From Chloroflexota bacterium (GTDB taxonomy: Bacteria; Chloroflexota; Limnocylindria; Limnocylindrales; CSP1-4), in NCBI GenBank assembly GCA_012026785.1, contig VEOW01000138.1, positions 1-37,135 on the forward strand: a DNA stretch of 37,135 nt, written 5' to 3'. The notes below the pieces were generated by a model. The model saw only the letters and a list, made by a program, of their open reading frames with translations. It had not been told where the DNA came from and did not search any database. The translations under genes and the position numbers were made by a program. Shown in pieces: positions 1-7,491 of the stretch (the first letter of the stretch is position 1; the number at the start of each line of letters is the position of its first letter).

Positions 1-1
1 C

Positions 2-661
2 CACTTCGACGAGCTGGCGTTTCGAACCGTCCAGCACTTCGTCCTCGCGGCGATCGCGGTCGGCGTCGGGTTCGCCATCACGCTGGCCGTCTCGCTGTGG
101 GTCGCCCGGCGCCGGCGACTCCGCGGCCTGCTGGTCGGCAGCTCGAGCGTCCTGTACACGATCCCCAGCCTGGCCCTGTTCGCGGCGCTCGTCCCGGTCA
201 CCGGCCTGTCGATCCTGACCGCGGAGATCCCGCTCGTGCTGTACACGCTGCTCATCTTCATGCGCAACATCCTCGCCGGCCTGGACGGCGTCCCAGCCGA
301 CGTCCTCGAGACGGCCGATGCGATGGGCTATTCGAGGCGCGAGCGGCTGCTGCGCGTCGAGCTGCCGCTGGCACTGCCGCTCATCGTCGGCGGGCTGCGC
401 CTCGCGAGCGTCTCGACAATCGGCCTTGTGACGGTCTCGGGCATCCTCGGCGACCGCTTCGGCGGGCTCGGTTTCTTCATCTTCGAGGGCTATCGGCGAA
501 GCTTCCCGACCGAGATCTGGTTCGGCGGGGTGCCGGCAATCCTGCTGGCGATCGCGGTCGATCTCGTGCTCGTCCGGCTGCAGCGACGTCTCACGCCGTG
601 GGCCGAGGCGGCGACGGCCGGGGGCTCGGCCGGGGCGACGCGACCGGTGGCCGCGGCGTGA
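2..661 (+). CDS. Osmoprotectant ABC transporter permease, 5' truncated
   Basis: Inner-membrane permease of an OpuC/ProW-type importer for glycine betaine, choline or similar compatible solutes. The window opens inside the gene, so 219 codons are visible and the true start lies upstream. Several hydrophobic segments are seen. A canonical EAA loop (ETADAMGYSRRERLL followed by RVELPLALP) begins near visible residue 103; it is the contact for the ATPase. The frame ends at TGA 659-661, which overlaps the GTG start of a second permease (GTGA), so the two are translationally coupled. The ATPase gene is not in the window and may lie just upstream. The family assignment is firm; the exact substrate is inferred from the binding protein downstream. 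Confidence 0.88.
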   Translation, partial: HFDELAFRTVQHFVLAAIAVGVGFAITLAVSLWVARRRRLRGLLVGSSSVLYTIPSLALFAALVPVTGLSILTAEIPLVLYTLLIFMRNILAGLDGVPADVLETADAMGYSRRERLLRVELPLALPLIVGGLRLASVSTIGLVTVSGILGDRFGGLGFFIFEGYRRSFPTEIWFGGVPAILLAIAVDLVLVRLQRRLTPWAEAATAGGSAGATRPVAAA

Positions 662-1377
662 GCCTCGTCGAGGCGACCTTGGCGTGGCTGGGCGACCCGG
701 CGCACTGGGCAGGCCCGGCCGGCATCCCGACGCGGCTGCTCGAGCACGTCGCGCTCTCGGGCGCCGCACTGCTCGTCGCGATGGCCATCGCGATCCCGGC
801 CGGGGTCGTCATCGGCCACACCGGGCGCGGCCTTGCACTCGGGGCGAATCTCGCCAACGTGGGCCGCGCCCTGCCCTCCCTCGCCGTCATCGGCATCGTC
901 CTGCCGATCACCGCGGCGATCGACCCCCAGGCAGGCTTCAAGGTCTATCCCACCCTCGTCGCGATGGTCGTGCTGGCGATCCCGCCGATCCTCGTCAACA
1001 CCCAGACGGGCCTTCGGAGCGTGGACCGCGAGATCGTCGAGGCCGCCCGGGCCATGGGCATGCGACCTCGCCAGGTCATCGGTCGGGTGGAGCTGCCGCT
1101 GGCCCTGCCGGCGATCGTCGCCGGGCTCCGGTCGGCGGCGGTCCAGGTCGTCGCCACGGCGACCCTCGGGGCGATCTTCGGCGGCGGTGGTCTCGGCCGC
1201 TACCTCGTCGAGGGCATCGCCCAGCGCAACGAGGGCATGATCTTCGGCGGCGTCGTCCTGGTCGCCGGGCTGGCCCTCGCGGTCGAGGGGGTCTTCGTCG
1301 GCGGCGAACGGGCCCTGCGGTCACCCGGCCTGCGTGAATCGACGACGGTGCGAACGGTTCGAGCCACGAATCCGTAA
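658..1377 (+). CDS. Osmoprotectant ABC transporter permease (OpuC/ProW type)
   Basis: Second membrane subunit of the osmoprotectant importer, 239 aa, with about five hydrophobic segments. The EAA loop EAARAMGMRPRQVIG then RVELPLALPAIV begins near residue 128 and closely resembles that of the first permease, as expected for a heterodimeric channel. The start is GTG at 658 inside the stop of the preceding gene; a longer open frame upstream is only a shadow of the first permease. The C-terminal tail after about residue 220 is hydrophilic and Arg/Thr rich. The binding lipoprotein starts 69 nt downstream on the same strand, so the three form an operon. Confidence 0.9.
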   Translation: MSLVEATLAWLGDPAHWAGPAGIPTRLLEHVALSGAALLVAMAIAIPAGVVIGHTGRGLALGANLANVGRALPSLAVIGIVLPITAAIDPQAGFKVYPTLVAMVVLAIPPILVNTQTGLRSVDREIVEAARAMGMRPRQVIGRVELPLALPAIVAGLRSAAVQVVATATLGAIFGGGGLGRYLVEGIAQRNEGMIFGGVVLVAGLALAVEGVFVGGERALRSPGLRESTTVRTVRATNP

Positions 1378-1446
1378 CCGGCTGCAAGGCCTGCTATGGT
1401 TGCGCAGCCGTCGGACGGACCGACGCGAATGAAGGAGGCACGACCC

Positions 1447-2343
1447 ATGCGGTTCCCCCGCAGGCTGGCCCTCGGGGCGTCCCTGCTGGTGCTGTTGAGC
1501 GCCTGCACGACGGGAGGGGGCAGCACGACCATCAAGATCGGCTCCGACGGGTTCGACGAAGCCCGCGTCGTCGCCGAGGTCTACGCCCAGGCGCTCGAAG
1601 CCAACGGCTTCACGGTCGACCGGGCGGGCATCGGGCTCGGTACGCGCCAGGTCACGGCCGCCGCGCTCGACAGCGGCGACATCCAGCTCAAGCCCGAGTA
1701 CATCGGCTCGGGCCTGAAGTACTACGGCGGCACGTCGACGCGCTCCACCGAGGAGAACCGCAACGCCCTGCAGCAGGCGCTCGAACCGAAGGGCATCACG
1801 GTCCTGAACCCGAGCCCGGCCCAGGACACCAATGCCTTCGTCGTCCGGCGCGAAACGGCCGAGCAGTACGACCTGGCCAAGATGAGCGACGTCGCGCCGG
1901 TCCAGGACGAGCTCAAGTGGGCGCTCGCGACGGACTGCCCGACCAATCCGCTGTGCGCCCAGGCGCTCAAGGACGAGTACGGGCTCGAACCCGCGGACGT
2001 GACCCTGCTCGATGCTTGCAGCGGCCCGATGGCCGAGGCCCTGAAGAACGAGACAGTCGACGTCGCCGAGCTCTGCTCCACCAGCCCGGAGATCAAGATC
2101 TACGACTGGGTCGTCCTCGACGACGACAGGCAGACCCAGCCGGCCGACAACATCGCCCCGATCGTTCGAACCGACCTCCTCGACAAGATCGATCGTTCGA
2201 AGTTCGAAGGGGTCCTCAATGACGTGTCGGCCAGGATCGACACCGCCACCCTGGCGCAGCTCTACTACGACGTCGCGATCGAGCACAAGGACATCGCCGA
2301 CGTCGCCCGTGACTGGCTGCGCTCGGAGGGTATCGGGGGCTGA
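1447..2343 (+). CDS. Glycine betaine/choline-type ABC substrate-binding lipoprotein
   Basis: Extracytoplasmic receptor of the osmoprotectant importer, OpuAC/OpuBC family, 298 aa. The start is ATG 1447, with GGAGG about 8 nt upstream; an in-frame upstream ATG at 1396 is less likely because it would place a charged stretch before the signal peptide. Residues 1-19 form a lipoprotein signal with lipobox LSAC and Cys20 as the lipidation site. The mature protein opens with TIKIGSDGFDEARVVAEVYAQ and has the family signature LKPEYIGSGL (usually YPEYTGT). It is the last gene of the transporter operon. Betaine, choline, carnitine and proline betaine cannot be told apart from sequence alone. Confidence 0.9.
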   Translation: MRFPRRLALGASLLVLLSACTTGGGSTTIKIGSDGFDEARVVAEVYAQALEANGFTVDRAGIGLGTRQVTAAALDSGDIQLKPEYIGSGLKYYGGTSTRSTEENRNALQQALEPKGITVLNPSPAQDTNAFVVRRETAEQYDLAKMSDVAPVQDELKWALATDCPTNPLCAQALKDEYGLEPADVTLLDACSGPMAEALKNETVDVAELCSTSPEIKIYDWVVLDDDRQTQPADNIAPIVRTDLLDKIDRSKFEGVLNDVSARIDTATLAQLYYDVAIEHKDIADVARDWLRSEGIGG

Positions 2344-2362
2344 CCTTCCGCGTTCCCACGGA

Positions 2363-2379
2363 TGCTCGTCGGGCGAGCA
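2363..2379 (+). terminator. Short hairpin after the osmoprotectant operon
   Basis: A perfect 6-bp stem (TGCTCG/CGAGCA) with a 5-nt loop lies 20 nt after the binding-protein stop. It has no T-run, so intrinsic termination is only a possibility. The rest of 2344-2592 holds no gene I can support; a short segment near 2461-2491 resembles one near 36973-37003. Confidence 0.3.
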
Positions 2380-2592
2380 GCACGCCGCCCGGCGAGTCCC
2401 ATCTTGTCTCGATTGCCCGCCGGCGCGACAGATGCGCGAAAAGACCACCCTGCGGCCGTCGCGCTGCTCCGCGGGCGGGCAAAGGATGGAATGCGCCTTG
2501 GTGCGGCCGGGCCGTAGCGTCGGCCAGCGCTGCAAGCACCCGCCCGCCACCGGGGATGCCGATTCGGCCGCGCGAGGCGCATCGTATCGGCG

Positions 2593-3348
2593 ATGAGCCT
2601 CTGGATCGGCACATCCGGCTGGCAGTACCAGCACTGGCGTGGTGACTTCTACCCGCCCGGGCTGCCGACTGACCGATGGTTCGACCGCTACGCGGAGGCC
2701 TTCGCGACGGTCGAGCTGAACGTCACGTTCTACCGCCAGCCACGGCCGGCGGTGTTCGAAGGCTGGGCCCGCCGGGCGCCCGACGGCTTCCTTTTTGCGG
2801 TCAAGGCCAGCCGCTTCCTGACCCACGTTCGCCGCCTTCGCGAGCCCCGCGATTCGGTGGACCGGCTCCTCGAGGGGGCGACCCGGCTCGGCCCGCACCT
2901 CGGGCCGGTGCTGCTCCAGCTGCCGCCCGACATGGCGCCCGAGCCCGACCGGCTGGACGAGACGCTGGCCGCCTTCCCGCCGGCGATCCGCGTCGCCGTC
3001 GAGGCCCGCCAGGCCGCGTGGTTCACGCCCCGGATCCGGGCGATCCTCGAGCGCCACCGCGCGGCGCTCTGCCTGGCGGACCGCCGCGGCCTGCTGACTC
3101 CGCCTTGGGCGACCGCACCCTGGGGCTACGTCCGTTTCCACGCCGGTCGGGCCGCGACGCCGGGCTGCTACGGCCGGACCAGCCTGGATTCGTGGGCCCG
3201 CCGCATCGCCCAGCTCTGGCCGCGCCACGCGGACGTCTACGCCTATTTCAACAACGACGGCTTCGGCTGCGCGGTCCGCGACGCCGCCACCTTGGCCCGG
3301 CTCGCCGCGCGGCGAGGGCTGCGGCCGACCCGGACCACGGTCGATTGA
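2593..3348 (+). CDS. DUF72 family protein (YecE-like)
   Basis: A 251-aa soluble protein of the DUF72 family, which adopts a TIM-barrel-like fold and has no settled biochemical role. The N-terminus is diagnostic: WIGTSGWQYQHWRGDFYP, followed by FATVELNVTFYRQP, FLFAVKASRFLTH and LGPVLLQLPPDM. The C-terminal half has VRFHAGR and the conserved DVYAYFNNDGFG segment. Length matches the family. It stands alone on the plus strand, 249 nt after the osmoprotectant operon and 178 nt before the sugar operon. No signal peptide is visible. Family call is confident; function is not known. Confidence 0.9.
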   Translation: MSLWIGTSGWQYQHWRGDFYPPGLPTDRWFDRYAEAFATVELNVTFYRQPRPAVFEGWARRAPDGFLFAVKASRFLTHVRRLREPRDSVDRLLEGATRLGPHLGPVLLQLPPDMAPEPDRLDETLAAFPPAIRVAVEARQAAWFTPRIRAILERHRAALCLADRRGLLTPPWATAPWGYVRFHAGRAATPGCYGRTSLDSWARRIAQLWPRHADVYAYFNNDGFGCAVRDAATLARLAARRGLRPTRTTVD

Positions 3349-3354
3349 CTGGCC

Positions 3355-3438
3355 CTGCAACCTGGCCGCGAGCCCTCCCTGCAACGCAATTGCCCATCTC
3401 GTAACGGTCTCACGCTCGTGCGCTAACGGGGCTGCAAC
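3355..3438 (+). promoter_or_regulatory. Repeated short motifs upstream of the sugar ABC operon
   Basis: CTGCAAC occurs three times (3355, 3379, 3432) and TAACGG twice (3402, 3424). The two TAACGG copies are 22 bp apart, about two helical turns, so a dimeric regulator could bind them on one DNA face. No convincing -35/-10 pair was identified, and the regulator is unknown. Confidence 0.3.
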
Positions 3439-3526
3439 ACCGCATTCGCCATCCTCCCGAACCACAGCAACGAGCCGATGGGCGGCTTCCGCGCGCCGCC
3501 CCCGGCGCACTCGGGAGGCCACACGC

Positions 3527-4819
3527 ATGCGTCAGCGACTTCTGATCCTCGGCGCCGCGATGGCGCTCGCCTTCGCCGCCTGCACCGGCGACGGCGGCGG
3601 CAGCCCCGGACCTGGCGAGACCGAGCCCGGTGGGCAGACCACCGCCCCGCAGACACCGGCCGGCACGGCCTTCGATCCCAGCGCGATCAGCGGCGAGGTC
3701 ACGCTCGGCCAGTGGGAGTCATCCCCGGCCGAACGCGATGCCCTGACCGAGGCCCTCGACGCGTTCGCCCAGGCGTATCCCAATGTCACCGTCAACCAGG
3801 AGACGATCGCCGGCGACTACCGGGCCCAGATGATCACCCGGTTCGGCGCCCAGGACGCGCCGGATCTGTTCTATGTCAACGCCGAGTACGCGCCCGAGTG
3901 GATCCGCGAGGGCTTCCTCGAGCCGCTCGACGACTACATCGCCGCGCAAGGCTTCGACACCAGCACCTTCTACGAGGGCTATGCAAACATCTTCAAGGGC
4001 GAGGACGGCACGACCTACGGCCTGCCGAAGGACGGCAACACGATCGCCATGGCCTACAACACCGACCTCGTTCCGAACCCACCGGCAACCCTCGACGAGC
4101 TGGTGAGCCTCGCCGACAGCCTGAAGGGCCAAGGCGATCTCAAGGCGCCCCTGTGCCTGAGCCCAGGTCTCGACCGCGGCCTGGCGTTCCTCTACGCCCA
4201 GGGCGGGTCCCTCCTGACCGACGACAACAGCGCCTCCGCCATCGACTCGGCCGAGTCGACAGCCGCAGTGCAGTGGTACCTCGACCTGTTCAAGAATGGC
4301 CAGGGCATGGCGCCCGGCGACATGGGCGACGGCTGGTGCGGCGAGGCGCTCGGCAAGGGCGATGCCGCGATCGTGTTCGAGGGCGGCTGGCTCCTCGGCT
4401 ACATGGACACCGAGTTCCCCGACACGCCGTGGGCCTTCGCCGAGATGCCCACCGGCAGCAGCGGTGAGAAGGTCACGATCACCTACACCGCGGCCTACTC
4501 GATCGGCGTCGACAGCCAGAACAAGGATGCGGCCTGGGTCGTCCTCCAGTACCTCACGGGGCCCGACGGTATGGGGGTCTGGACCCAGGGCGGCATCGCC
4601 GTCCCGTCCCGGAGCGACGTGCCCGTGCCGGAAGGCTTCGACGTCATCGTTGCCGGCGCCGACTACGCGCGGCCCGGATCGGGCTTCATGCCCGGCTACA
4701 ACGACGTCCAGAAGGCCTTCCAGGACGCGATGGTCGCGGAGATCACGGGCGGCAGCTACAGCGCCGATCCGGTCGTCAGCGCGACGGCCGACAAGATCAA
4801 CGAGGTGCTGAACCAGTGA
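3527..4819 (+). CDS. Sugar ABC transporter substrate-binding lipoprotein (family 1)
   Basis: Extracellular solute-binding protein family 1, 430 aa, receptor of a carbohydrate importer. The ATG at 3527 is preceded by GGGAGG 8 nt upstream. Residues 1-18 form a lipoprotein signal ending in FAAC with Cys19. A Gly/Pro/Thr-rich tether of about 35 residues follows, then the binding fold: FAQAYPNVTVNQ, APDLFYVNAEYAPEWIREGFLEPL, YGLPKDGNTIAMAYNTDL and AAWVVLQYLTGPDG are typical of maltose/oligosaccharide receptors. Two permease genes follow directly. The downstream glucosidase gene suggests an alpha-glucan oligosaccharide or disaccharide ligand, which is inference. Confidence 0.92.
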   Translation: MRQRLLILGAAMALAFAACTGDGGGSPGPGETEPGGQTTAPQTPAGTAFDPSAISGEVTLGQWESSPAERDALTEALDAFAQAYPNVTVNQETIAGDYRAQMITRFGAQDAPDLFYVNAEYAPEWIREGFLEPLDDYIAAQGFDTSTFYEGYANIFKGEDGTTYGLPKDGNTIAMAYNTDLVPNPPATLDELVSLADSLKGQGDLKAPLCLSPGLDRGLAFLYAQGGSLLTDDNSASAIDSAESTAAVQWYLDLFKNGQGMAPGDMGDGWCGEALGKGDAAIVFEGGWLLGYMDTEFPDTPWAFAEMPTGSSGEKVTITYTAAYSIGVDSQNKDAAWVVLQYLTGPDGMGVWTQGGIAVPSRSDVPVPEGFDVIVAGADYARPGSGFMPGYNDVQKAFQDAMVAEITGGSYSADPVVSATADKINEVLNQ

Positions 4820-4866
4820 CCCCGCGGCCGCGGTCCTGACGGGTCGGGCACGATGGCCGCCGTGCC

Positions 4867-5817
4867 ATGACCGCCGCGACGCAGCCTCAGCGGACTGGAC
4901 GGGTGAGGCGAGTCGGCGAGCGCCAGGAGGCGCTCGCCGGCTACGCGTTCATCGCCGTCCCGATGGCCCTGTTCCTCGTCCTGAACATCGGGACGACGCT
5001 CTACGCCTTCTTCATCAGCGTCTGGGACTGGAACGTCAGGACCGGGCCGCGGAGCTTCCTCGGCCTCGGCAACTTCGAGCGGCTCCTCAACGACGACATC
5101 TTCCTGATCGCCGTGAAGAACTCGCTCTACTACACGGTCATCTGGGTGCCCCTGACGATGGCCATCGGGCTGTTCCTGGCGGTCATCGTCAACCAGAAGA
5201 TCCGCGGCCGGACGTTCTTCCGGGCGGCCTTCTACTTCCCGGCGATCGCGAGCTCCGCGGCGATCACGATCCTGTGGATCTTCCTCGTTCAGCCGGGCGG
5301 GCTTTTCGACGAGATCCGGGGTGCCCTGGGGCTGAACCCGCTGTTCGCAGCGATGGGCTATGGCCCGACCCACAACTGGATGGGCGACCCGGCGACGGCG
5401 ATGAACTCGATCATCATCCTGAACGCCTGGACGACCTCGGGGACGTTCATGCTGTTCTACCTCGCCGCGCTGCAGTCGATCAGCAACGACGTCTACGAGG
5501 CCGCCGCGATCGATGGCGCCGGCGCCTGGCAGACGTTCTGGCGGGTCACCTTCCCGCTGCTCCGGCCGGGTCACTTCTTCGTGGCGACGGTCGGCGTCAT
5601 CGGCGCCCTGCAGCTGTTCGACCAGGTTCGAATCGGCGGGGGTCCCAATGGCGATCCGAACAACGCCCTGATGTCGGTCGTGCTGTACCTGTACAACGCC
5701 GCGTTCATCCAGGTGAACCTCGACTACGCCGCGGCCGTCGGGGTCGTCCTGTTCCTCGTGATCTTCGCCGCGCCGCTCGTCCAGCGGCGGATCTTCGGCT
5801 CCGGCCCGGCATGGTGA
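4867..5817 (+). CDS. Sugar ABC transporter permease, MalF type
   Basis: First membrane subunit of the carbohydrate importer, 316 aa, with six likely membrane segments. The first is near residues 25-50 (YAFIAVPMALFLVLNIG). The EAA loop starts near residue 211 (EAAAIDGAGAWQTFWRVTF), the cytoplasmic docking site for the ATPase. The start is taken at ATG 4867, 47 nt after the binding-protein stop; another in-frame ATG at 4852 cannot be excluded. The next permease begins 7 nt after its stop, so the two are surely co-transcribed. Substrate is inferred from context only. Confidence 0.92.
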   Translation: MTAATQPQRTGRVRRVGERQEALAGYAFIAVPMALFLVLNIGTTLYAFFISVWDWNVRTGPRSFLGLGNFERLLNDDIFLIAVKNSLYYTVIWVPLTMAIGLFLAVIVNQKIRGRTFFRAAFYFPAIASSAAITILWIFLVQPGGLFDEIRGALGLNPLFAAMGYGPTHNWMGDPATAMNSIIILNAWTTSGTFMLFYLAALQSISNDVYEAAAIDGAGAWQTFWRVTFPLLRPGHFFVATVGVIGALQLFDQVRIGGGPNGDPNNALMSVVLYLYNAAFIQVNLDYAAAVGVVLFLVIFAAPLVQRRIFGSGPAW

Positions 5818-5824
5818 GAACCCC

Positions 5825-6775
5825 ATGAGCACCGACCCTCCGGCCGCCGCGCAGCGTCCGCCTCGGGCCGCCGTCGATCAGCTCGCGGGCCGCATCCCGT
5901 CCCTTGCCGAGACCGAGGACGTCGGGCCCGTCGGCGACCGCAGCCGAGCCTGGCGGAAGCGCATCGCCTACGCCCTGATGATCGGCTATGCGCTGTTGAT
6001 GTTCGTACCCTTCGCGTGGACGGTGATCACCTCGTTCAAGACCCGTGCCGACGCGCTCCGGCTGGAGGTCATCCCCGACCCCTTCACCCTGCAGGGCTGG
6101 GAGTACACCTTCGCCCGGCTCGACCCGAGCATCGTGACCCTCTTCATCAACAGCGCCCTGATCGCCACGGCCGTGACCGTCACCAACCTCGTCCTGGGCT
6201 CGCTCGGCGGCTATGCGTTCGCGCGCCTTCGCTTCCCGGGCAGGGAGGTGCTGTTCGTCGTCGTCCTGGCGACGCTGATGATCCCCGACCAGCTGCGCCT
6301 CGTGCCAGTCTACGTCCTGTTCAACAACTTCGGCCTGACGCGCGACGTCGGACAGTACATCGGGGTGATCCTGGTCCTCGCGATCTCGGCGACGAGCATC
6401 TTCCTGCTGCGACAGTACTTCCTGTCGATCCCGAAGGACCTCGAGGAGGCGGCCCGGATCGACGGTGCGGGATTCTTCACGACCTTCTATCGGGTGATGC
6501 TGCCGCTGGCCACGCCGGCACTGGCAGCGGTGACGATCCTCCAGTTCCAGGGCACCTGGAACGGGTTCTTCTGGCCGGTGATCCTGCTGCGCGACCGGGA
6601 CCACTACACGATCCCGATCGGGCTGCTGTTCTTCCGGGAATCGGGCGGCTTCTCGACGAACTGGCCGCCGCTGATGGCCGTCGTCGTCATCGCCACGATT
6701 CCGATCCTGATCCTGTACATCTTCTTCCAGCGCTACTTCGTCGAGGGCGTCGCGGCGTCTGGCGTCAAGGGCTGA
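5825..6775 (+). CDS. Sugar ABC transporter permease, MalG type
   Basis: Second membrane subunit of the importer, 316 aa. A hydrophilic N-terminal arm of about 45 residues precedes the first membrane segment (AYALMIGYALLMFVPFAWTVI). The family signature TSFKTRADAL and the EAA loop near residue 207 (EEAARIDGAGFFTTFYRVMLP) are clear. It ends in RYFVEGVAASGVKG, the usual MalG-type C-terminus. It starts 7 nt after the MalF-type gene and is followed after 3 nt by a small membrane-protein gene. No ATP-binding subunit is encoded in this operon, so a shared MsmK/UgpC-type ATPase located elsewhere is likely. Confidence 0.92.
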   Translation: MSTDPPAAAQRPPRAAVDQLAGRIPSLAETEDVGPVGDRSRAWRKRIAYALMIGYALLMFVPFAWTVITSFKTRADALRLEVIPDPFTLQGWEYTFARLDPSIVTLFINSALIATAVTVTNLVLGSLGGYAFARLRFPGREVLFVVVLATLMIPDQLRLVPVYVLFNNFGLTRDVGQYIGVILVLAISATSIFLLRQYFLSIPKDLEEAARIDGAGFFTTFYRVMLPLATPALAAVTILQFQGTWNGFFWPVILLRDRDHYTIPIGLLFFRESGGFSTNWPPLMAVVVIATIPILILYIFFQRYFVEGVAASGVKG

Positions 6776-6778
6776 CCG

Positions 6779-7489
6779 GTGGCCCCGAATCCGCCGGCCC
6801 GTTCGGCGAGCCCACCGAGCGTGGGGGCCGCCCTCCGACAAGGGCTCATCGACCTCTACTACAACTCGTGGCGCCTCGTGCCCGCGAACGCGACCTGGGC
6901 CGGGTTGCTGGTGCTCGTCCTCGCCGCCACGCTGGCCTGGCTGCCACTGGTGGCGCTGGCGGCCCTGCTCGCGGTGCCGGTTGCCGGCATCCACCGCATG
7001 GCGGCGCTGATCGCCCGCGGCGAGAGCGTGGCCTTCGCCGACTTCATCGACGGCTCGCGGCGCTTCCTCACCCCGGCATTGGCCACCGGGTTGGCGAGTC
7101 TCGCGCTGGCCGGGGTGTTCACGACGAACGTCGTGGTCGGGCTCCAGATGGGCGGCCCCGTCGGCTGGTCGCTCAGCGCCCTCGCGCTGTACGGCGACAT
7201 CGGCCTGGCCGTGCTCCTGGTGGCCTGGTGGCCGCTGCTGGTCGATCCGCGGCGCGAGGAGCAGCCACTCCGAGAGCGGCTCAAGCTCGCGGCCCTCGTC
7301 GTGCTGCGCTGGCCGGGACGGATGACCGCCCTGACCCTTACGATCGGGGTCATGCTCATCATCTCGACTGCGCTGCTCGCCGTCCTGCTCACCGTCGCGA
7401 TCGCCTATGGGGCCCTCGTCGGAAGCCGGTTCGTCCTGCCGGTCGCCGATCGACTGGAGCGCCAGCTCGCCGACCGCCGGCCGGCCTGA
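6779..7489 (+). CDS. DUF624/YesL-like membrane protein
   Basis: A 236-aa protein with four to five hydrophobic segments (about residues 40-65, 95-125, 130-155 and 185-220). The N-terminal GLIDLYYNSWRLVPANATW and the central loop MAALIARGESVAFADFIDGSRRFL resemble DUF624 (YesL) proteins, which often sit beside carbohydrate ABC importers. The start is GTG 6779, 3 nt after the MalG-type stop. The next gene begins 2 nt after its own stop. Its job is unknown; tight coupling suggests a role in assembly or function of this importer. The family call is by pattern, without a profile search. Confidence 0.6.
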   Translation: MAPNPPARSASPPSVGAALRQGLIDLYYNSWRLVPANATWAGLLVLVLAATLAWLPLVALAALLAVPVAGIHRMAALIARGESVAFADFIDGSRRFLTPALATGLASLALAGVFTTNVVVGLQMGGPVGWSLSALALYGDIGLAVLLVAWWPLLVDPRREEQPLRERLKLAALVVLRWPGRMTALTLTIGVMLIISTALLAVLLTVAIAYGALVGSRFVLPVADRLERQLADRRPA

Positions 7490-7491
7490 GC

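Noticed and set aside
1321-3528. A 735-codon minus-strand frame and similar long antisense frames (for example 7405-9429, 5705-6994)
   Set aside because: They mirror clearly recognisable genes on the plus strand and have low-complexity composition.
5620-5640. tRNA T-arm-like GGTTCGAATC
   Set aside because: It lies inside a permease gene, and no cloverleaf can be drawn around it; the TTCGAA word is frequent everywhere.
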